Made by a program: the position numbers and the translations under genes. Positions 5,427-9,679 of a DNA stretch of 9,679 nucleotides are shown one piece after another (position 1 is the stretch's first letter; each line of letters starts with the position of its first letter). The DNA lies in assembly GCA_012963775.1 (NCBI GenBank), contig DTVC01000021.1, positions 1-9,679 on the forward strand. Direction: 5' to 3'. Below the pieces are notes generated by a model, which saw only the letters and a program-made list of their open reading frames with translations, was not told the DNA's origin and did no database searches. This DNA comes from Candidatus Pelagibacter sp. GTDB lineage: Bacteria > Pseudomonadota > Alphaproteobacteria > Pelagibacterales > Pelagibacteraceae.

Positions 5427-6815
5427 ATGAAAAATAGAAAAGAGCGAGATAGCATTGGGGTCATAAATGTACCTGTGGATAAGTATTGGGGAGCATCCAC
5501 ACAAAGATCTACTAAATATTTTAATATTGGTGATTTTTTAGTAAGACCTATTGTAATTAAATCAATTGCAATGATTAAAAAAGCTGCTGCAATTGTAAAT
5601 ACAAAAAACGGTGATCTTGATAAAAAAATAAGCAAAGCTATTGTTAAAGCAGCTAACGAGGTTATTTCTGGAAAACTAAATGATCATTTTCCTCTAAAAG
5701 TTTGGCAAACAGGTTCTGGTACTCAAACTAATATGAATGTTAACGAAGTAATTTCTAATAGAGCAATTCAAATCCTCGGAGGTAGATTGGGAAGCAAAAA
5801 ACCAGTTCATCCAAACGACCATGTAAATAAATCTCAATCAACAAATGATGTATTCCCAACTGCAATGCATATGGCTATAGCGATAAGAGCAAAAGGAAAA
5901 TTGATACCTTGTCTTAACTTGCTTAATTCGGAATTAAAGAAAAAAACAAAAGAATTTAAAAACATTGTCAAAGTTGGTAGAACACATTTGCAGGATGCAA
6001 CACCTTTAACTTTAGGTCAAGAATTTTCTGGATATCACTCTCAACTAACAAAATGTATAGAAAGAATAAATAAAGCTCTTGAAGAAATATATTTTTTAGC
6101 TCAAGGTGGTACAGCAGTAGGAACCGGACTAAATACTAGAAAGGGTTTTGACAAAAAAATTGTTGCTGAACTACGAAAAATTACAAAACTTCCATTTAAA
6201 CCTGCTCCAAACAAATTTGCTTCATTAGCTGCACATGATGCTATAGTTAATTTTTCTGGAACTATGAATACAACAGCCGTTTGTTTAATGAAAATAGCGA
6301 ATGACATTAGATTTTTGGGATCAGGTCCAAGAGCTGGATATGGTGAATTAATCTTGCCAGCTAATGAACCCGGTTCTTCAATTATGCCAGGAAAAGTAAA
6401 TCCTACTCAGTCTGAAGCAGTGACGATGGTTTGTGTGAAAGTCATTGGAAATCATAATGGTATAACAATGGCAGGATCTCATGGTCACTTTGAATTAAAT
6501 GTTTTTAAACCATTAATTATACATAATATTTTACAATCAATACATATAATGGCAGATTCATCAAAGAGCTTTGCTAAGTATTGTATCTCTGGTTTGAAAG
6601 CTGACAAAAAAAGAATTAAAGAATTATTGGATAATTCATTAATGTTAGTAACAGCACTTGCTCCACATATAGGCTATGACAAAGCAGCCAAAATTGCTAA
6701 AAATGCATTAAAAAATAAAACTAAACTAAAAGATGAGGCTATTAAATCTGGTTTAATAAAAGAAAAAGACTACGATAAAATTGTAGATCCAAGAAAAATG
6801 GTCAATCCTAGTTAA
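5427..6815 (+). CDS. fumC: Fumarate hydratase class II
   Basis: A 462-residue enzyme (E. coli FumC is 467) that interconverts fumarate and L-malate in the TCA cycle; homotetramer, iron-independent. Seen in order: [11 protein letters not shown] near 18-28, the active-site segment GSGTQTNMN (96-104), the HPNDHVN B-site (128-134) followed by SQSTND (136-141), [10 protein letters not shown] with catalytic His187, and the superfamily signature [11 protein letters not shown] (316-326) with catalytic Ser318. The HPNDHVN/SQSTND pairing and [10 protein letters not shown] separate it from aspartase and argininosuccinate lyase only in combination; aspartase is the main alternative, but GSGTQTNMN with T rather than the aspartase-type GAGTSxNMN favours fumarase. 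Using the oxygen-stable class II enzyme fits an aerobic, iron-limited lifestyle. The start agrees with the family. No Shine-Dalgarno. The 3' end overlaps the convergent AsmA-like gene by eight bases. Confidence 0.95.
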   Translation: MKNRKERDSIGVINVPVDKYWGASTQRSTKYFNIGDFLVRPIVIKSIAMIKKAAAIVNTKNGDLDKKISKAIVKAANEVISGKLNDHFPLKVWQTGSGTQTNMNVNEVISNRAIQILGGRLGSKKPVHPNDHVNKSQSTNDVFPTAMHMAIAIRAKGKLIPCLNLLNSELKKKTKEFKNIVKVGRTHLQDATPLTLGQEFSGYHSQLTKCIERINKALEEIYFLAQGGTAVGTGLNTRKGFDKKIVAELRKITKLPFKPAPNKFASLAAHDAIVNFSGTMNTTAVCLMKIANDIRFLGSGPRAGYGELILPANEPGSSIMPGKVNPTQSEAVTMVCVKVIGNHNGITMAGSHGHFELNVFKPLIIHNILQSIHIMADSSKSFAKYCISGLKADKKRIKELLDNSLMLVTALAPHIGYDKAAKIAKNALKNKTKLKDEAIKSGLIKEKDYDKIVDPRKMVNPS

Positions 6816-8286
6816 TTTTATTAAAATTCTTTTTAATTATTTGAGTTAATTGTTGAATATTATTTATTTGATAAGTTTTTAATTCAGAAACTACTTTATT
6901 ATCTTTTTGAGACTTGTCATCAAAATTATATTTTATATTAGATATAAAATATATATTTTCATCAATATCTTTCTCTAAATCAAAATTAATTTTTTTTAAA
7001 TTTATTCTATTTTTTTTAGATATTTGAAATCTTTTATAAAATTGTTCTTGATCATTAACCTCTAATACCATACTTGATTTTAAAAATAATTTATTATCTT
7101 TTTCAATATATTCAAAATTTGAGAAATTAATTATGCCAATTTTTAATAAATTTACTTTTGATTGATCTAATTTTATTTGTTTTTCAATAAATTTAATATT
7201 AAACACTGCATTTTCAAATAACTTATTATTCAAATCAGATATTTTGAAAATTAAATTTCCATTAAAATTTGGATGAATAGAATTTTTTAAAGAATATAAA
7301 TATGAAAATAATTTTTGTGTTATTAAATTAAAATCCATATCTAATAAATCCAAATTTAAGTTAAAGAAAAATGGATTTAAATCTATATCTCCATTTATTT
7401 GAATTTTATCGTTGATATTTGATTTATTATTTTTTGTTCCAACTTCAATTTTATTTTCCTTATAAGAATAGATTATATTTAATTCATTGTTTAAAAATTT
7501 TGTTTTTGAAACTCCTTTGAACATATTATTTTCATTATCCTTTTCTATCTGATTTATAATTTTAATATTTGGATTTTTAAAATCTAAATTACTTTTTAAA
7601 ATTTTTGGAGTTGAATAATCTTTTTTCCATTGAAAATTATAATCGGTATCAAATAAATTTCCTGAAATATTTAGTATTTTTTTTCTTTTTTTTATGTCAA
7701 TAAAATATTTAAGCTTTTTTATTGGAGAAATTGTAGTTACCACATCATTCTTATCTAAATAAAAAAAAATACTATTATTAATTTTGATTGGTTTAATAAT
7801 ATTAGTGTGAAAATGTTTGTGAAAATTTTTTAAAATTGTATTATTTAAATAAAAATTCGCTTTATTAATTTTGATTTCTTTAATATTAATTTTTTCTTTA
7901 TTATGCAAATTGACCAATGATAGAAAAACTTTAAGATTATTAATTTTTGCAAATTCTTTTTCACTATCAGTTGTAAGAAACAAATTAGATGTTTCAATTA
8001 AAAGGTGAGGTCTTGGAATAATACTATATGTTATTCCTTTTATATTTTTTATATCAAACTTAAAGTCTTTATAAATTTTATTACGAAGCTCTTTATCAAA
8101 ACTTTCATAATTGTAAAAAGCTGGTAAAGATAAATATATTATGCATGAAAATAATATTATTATAGCTAAGATAAAAATCTCACGGTAATCATATTTTGTG
8201 TATTTACCATAGTTATAATTAATAATTTTAGCATAATATTGTTTAATAAAATTATTATAATGTTTTTTTATATTGAATTTTTTCAT
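6808..8286 (-). CDS. AsmA-like membrane-anchored protein
   Basis: A 492-residue protein with a basic N-terminal segment of about 35 residues, one hydrophobic helix (about 37-56, [19 protein letters not shown]) and a long hydrophilic remainder, so probably an inner-membrane anchor with a periplasmic domain. After the helix the pattern [20 protein letters not shown] (near 85-104) and then [11 protein letters not shown]...[15 protein letters not shown] matches the AsmA N-terminal layout, in which a proline-containing strand (xPxPxLxLxNVxL) is followed by repeated strand pairs. AsmA-family proteins are beta-rich bridges implicated in lipid transport or outer-membrane assembly; function here is inferred from pattern only. 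Composition is extreme (Lys, Asn, Ile, Phe) and its DNA is visibly poorer in G+C than prpE or pyrC, including an A8-G-A8 coding-strand tract (7693-7677). It is convergent with fumC (8-base overlap) and divergent from uvrD, with no Shine-Dalgarno. Confidence 0.6.
   Translation of the reverse strand: MKKFNIKKHYNNFIKQYYAKIINYNYGKYTKYDYREIFILAIIILFSCIIYLSLPAFYNYESFDKELRNKIYKDFKFDIKNIKGITYSIIPRPHLLIETSNLFLTTDSEKEFAKINNLKVFLSLVNLHNKEKINIKEIKINKANFYLNNTILKNFHKHFHTNIIKPIKINNSIFFYLDKNDVVTTISPIKKLKYFIDIKKRKKILNISGNLFDTDYNFQWKKDYSTPKILKSNLDFKNPNIKIINQIEKDNENNMFKGVSKTKFLNNELNIIYSYKENKIEVGTKNNKSNINDKIQINGDIDLNPFFFNLNLDLLDMDFNLITQKLFSYLYSLKNSIHPNFNGNLIFKISDLNNKLFENAVFNIKFIEKQIKLDQSKVNLLKIGIINFSNFEYIEKDNKLFLKSSMVLEVNDQEQFYKRFQISKKNRINLKKINFDLEKDIDENIYFISNIKYNFDDKSQKDNKVVSELKTYQINNIQQLTQIIKKNFNKIN
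6814..6834 (+). terminator. AT-only hairpin with T-run after fumC
   Basis: AATTTTA (6814-6820) and TAAAATT (6822-6828) are a perfect inverted repeat starting in the fumC stop codon, followed by CTTTTT (6829-6834). It has the layout of an intrinsic terminator for fumC but a seven-pair stem of A-T only, and lies inside the 3' coding end of the AsmA-like gene, a region full of A/T runs. Low confidence. Confidence 0.3.
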
Positions 8287-8313
8287 AACTATGAAAGTAG
8301 GATTTATACTATA
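8282..8313. promoter_or_regulatory. Candidate divergent promoters of uvrD and the AsmA-like gene
   Basis: Only 36 bases separate the two start codons (8286 minus, 8323 plus). TTCATA (8282-8287), 17 bases, TATACT (8305-8310) fits a plus-strand promoter with a start near 8317 and almost no leader for uvrD; its -35 overlaps the AsmA-like start codon. ACTATA (8308-8313) reads TATAGT on the minus strand and would place a start about 15 bases before the AsmA-like ATG, with a weak TTCTAA -35 (8337-8332) inside uvrD. The two -10 boxes overlap in the TATACTATA element. Confidence 0.35.
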
Positions 8314-8322
8314 AAAATATAA

Positions 8323-9679
8323 ATGTTAAATTTAGAATATTTAAAAAACCTAAATGAACAGCAAAAAGAAGCTGTTTCTTACCTCAATGGACCCTTGTTA
8401 ATTGTTGCAGGCGCAGGATCTGGAAAAACTAAAGTATTAACTTCAAGAATTGCTCACATAATTAAACAAAAAAAAGCATTTCCCAACCAAATTATTGCTG
8501 TCACCTTTACTAATAAAGCCGCAAAAGAAATGCAAAATAGAGTTAGTAAAATTCTAAAAAAAGAGGCAACTGGACTTTCATGGCTTGGAACTTTTCATTC
8601 TATTAGCGCCAAACTTTTGAGAAAACATGCTCCTGCAGTTGGTTTAAAGTCAAATTATTCTATCATCGATCAAGATGATCAGGTTAGATTAGTTAAAAAT
8701 ATCTGCAAAGCTGAAAATATCGATATTAAAAAAATTTCTCCAAAATATATTTTGTCAATTATAGATAATTGGAAGAATAAAGGATGGTATCCCGAAGATG
8801 TTATTTTAAAAAAAAAAGATGTATTGGAGAAAGGTTTTTTAAAAATCTATAAAATTTACCAAAGCAAACTAATGGATTTAAATGCCTGTGATTTTGGCGA
8901 TTTAATATTACATTGTGTAAAAATTTTTGAAAAAAATTTAGACATTAGAAAACTCTATTCAAAAAATTTTAAGTATATTTTAGTTGATGAGTATCAAGAT
9001 ACAAATTTAATTCAAAGTAAGTGGCTTAATTATTTAGCAGAATATAACGAAAATATTTGTTGTGTAGGTGATGATGATCAATCAATTTATAGTTGGCGTG
9101 GAGCTGAAATTAAAAATTTTCTTAAATTTGATAAAATTTATGAAAATACTAAAATAATTAGACTTGAAAAAAATTATAGATCAACACAAAATATTTTATC
9201 GGTAGCTTCAAAATTAATTGAAAATAATCAAAACCGAGTAGGAAAAAAATTATATACCAACAGTGATAATGGGGAATTAGTTTCTTTGAATTGTTATAAC
9301 AATGGCAGGGATGAAGCGACTGGAGTGGGAGATCGGATAGAAAAATTAAAAAAAAAATATTCACTTAATAATATTTCAATTTTAGTAAGAGCAATTTTTC
9401 AAACTAGAGAATTTGAAGAACGTTTCTTGAAAATTGGACTACCTTATAGAATTATTGGTGGAATAAAATTTTATGAAAGAGCAGAAATTAAAGATTGCAT
9501 TGCTTATCTAAGAATTATTCATCAAGCTCAGGATGATTTATCTTTTGAAAGAATTATTAATGTTCCTAAAAGATCAATCGGAGATAGTACAATAAAGCAA
9601 ATTAATGAATATGCTAAAAAAAATGCGTTTCCGTTAGAAGTTGCCTCAAAAAAACTTTTAGAGAACAATAAAATCAAAC
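8323..9679 (+). CDS. uvrD: UvrD/PcrA-type DNA helicase (partial, C-terminus outside window)
   Basis: Superfamily 1A 3'-5' DNA helicase used in nucleotide-excision and mismatch repair and in clearing replication conflicts. 452 codons are present without a stop; the family is usually 650-750 residues, so motifs IV-VI of domain 2A are partly missing. Seen: Q-motif LNEQQKEAV (10-18), Walker A AGAGSGKT (29-36), motif Ia VTFTNKAAKEM, motif Ib GTFHS (89-93), Walker B LVDEYQD (220-226), motif III VGDDDQSIYSWRGA (248-261), motif IV LEKNYRS (281-287), then the 2B-domain entry PYRIIGGIKFYERAEIKD (374-391). DDDQSIYxWRGA and the 2B sequence match UvrD/PcrA better than Rep or RecB. The start gives the normal UvrD N-terminus; an ATG at 8291 is followed by a stop after six codons. 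Two A10 tracts (8808-8817, 9348-9357) lie in the coding strand, each as TTA-AAA-AAA-AAA. Confidence 0.93.
   Translation, partial: MLNLEYLKNLNEQQKEAVSYLNGPLLIVAGAGSGKTKVLTSRIAHIIKQKKAFPNQIIAVTFTNKAAKEMQNRVSKILKKEATGLSWLGTFHSISAKLLRKHAPAVGLKSNYSIIDQDDQVRLVKNICKAENIDIKKISPKYILSIIDNWKNKGWYPEDVILKKKDVLEKGFLKIYKIYQSKLMDLNACDFGDLILHCVKIFEKNLDIRKLYSKNFKYILVDEYQDTNLIQSKWLNYLAEYNENICCVGDDDQSIYSWRGAEIKNFLKFDKIYENTKIIRLEKNYRSTQNILSVASKLIENNQNRVGKKLYTNSDNGELVSLNCYNNGRDEATGVGDRIEKLKKKYSLNNISILVRAIFQTREFEERFLKIGLPYRIIGGIKFYERAEIKDCIAYLRIIHQAQDDLSFERIINVPKRSIGDSTIKQINEYAKKNAFPLEVASKKLLENNKIK

Noticed and set aside
5420..5635. Minus-strand open frame of 71 codons over the start of fumC
   Set aside because: Opposite conserved fumarase N-terminus; hydrophobic composition is the usual antisense artefact of lysine/asparagine-rich AT-rich genes.
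6101..6307. Minus-strand open frame of 68 codons inside fumC
   Set aside because: Complement of conserved fumarase helices; no independent evidence.
9158..9364. Minus-strand open frame of 68 codons inside uvrD
   Set aside because: Phe/Leu-rich translation of the complement of lysine-rich helicase sequence; uvrD motifs are intact on the other strand.
1..9679. Defence island, phage, transposon, CRISPR or a novel multi-gene system
   Set aside because: Every complete gene but one has a clear housekeeping or metabolic family; no transposase, integrase, repeats with spacers or direct-repeat boundaries were seen.

Overview
The window looks like chromosomal DNA from a very AT-rich, streamlined marine alphaproteobacterium of the SAR11 (Pelagibacter) type. 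This is inferred from the extreme A/T bias (lysine-, asparagine- and isoleucine-rich proteins, many A and T homopolymers), gaps of only tens of bases or outright overlaps between genes, scarce Shine-Dalgarno sequences, and a gene set of central metabolism and housekeeping. No sequence search was run.

Layout. At the left edge, on the minus strand, a [2Fe-2S] ferredoxin (29-349) is followed through a TAATG stop/start overlap by the first codons of what appears to be a ferredoxin reductase (1-29, cut by the window). A 149-base gap (350-498) holds overlapping opposed promoter-like sequences and a terminator-like hairpin on the minus strand. On the plus strand follow a propionyl-CoA synthetase (prpE, 499-2397) and a translationally coupled small multidrug resistance transporter (2397-2726). 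This pair ends tail to tail, sharing a TTAA double stop, with a class I type dihydroorotase on the minus strand (pyrC, 2723-4027). Divergent from pyrC is a YgfZ/IBA57-like folate-binding protein (4071-4958), convergent with an all-alpha NTP pyrophosphohydrolase (4964-5335, minus). Divergent from that is class II fumarase (fumC, 5427-6815), whose tail overlaps an AsmA-like membrane-anchored protein (6808-8286, minus). Divergent from that is the N-terminal two-thirds or so of a UvrD/PcrA helicase (8323 to the window end).

Functionally the genes do not form one pathway. Ferredoxin plus its reductase form an electron-transfer pair; PrpE feeds propionyl-CoA into central metabolism; FumC is a TCA-cycle enzyme; PyrC makes pyrimidines; YgfZ maintains Fe-S proteins; the NTP-PPase probably cleans nucleotide pools; UvrD acts in DNA repair. 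Strand alternates almost gene by gene, so most genes appear to be transcribed alone or in pairs from short shared gaps.

I found no tRNA, rRNA, CRISPR array, insertion sequence, prophage or defence system, and no convincing undescribed multi-gene system. The observations most worth checking are the orphan terminator hairpin in front of the ferredoxin gene, the mirrored promoters beside it, the prpE-SMR coupling, and the His-to-Gln change in the metal-binding motif of dihydroorotase.
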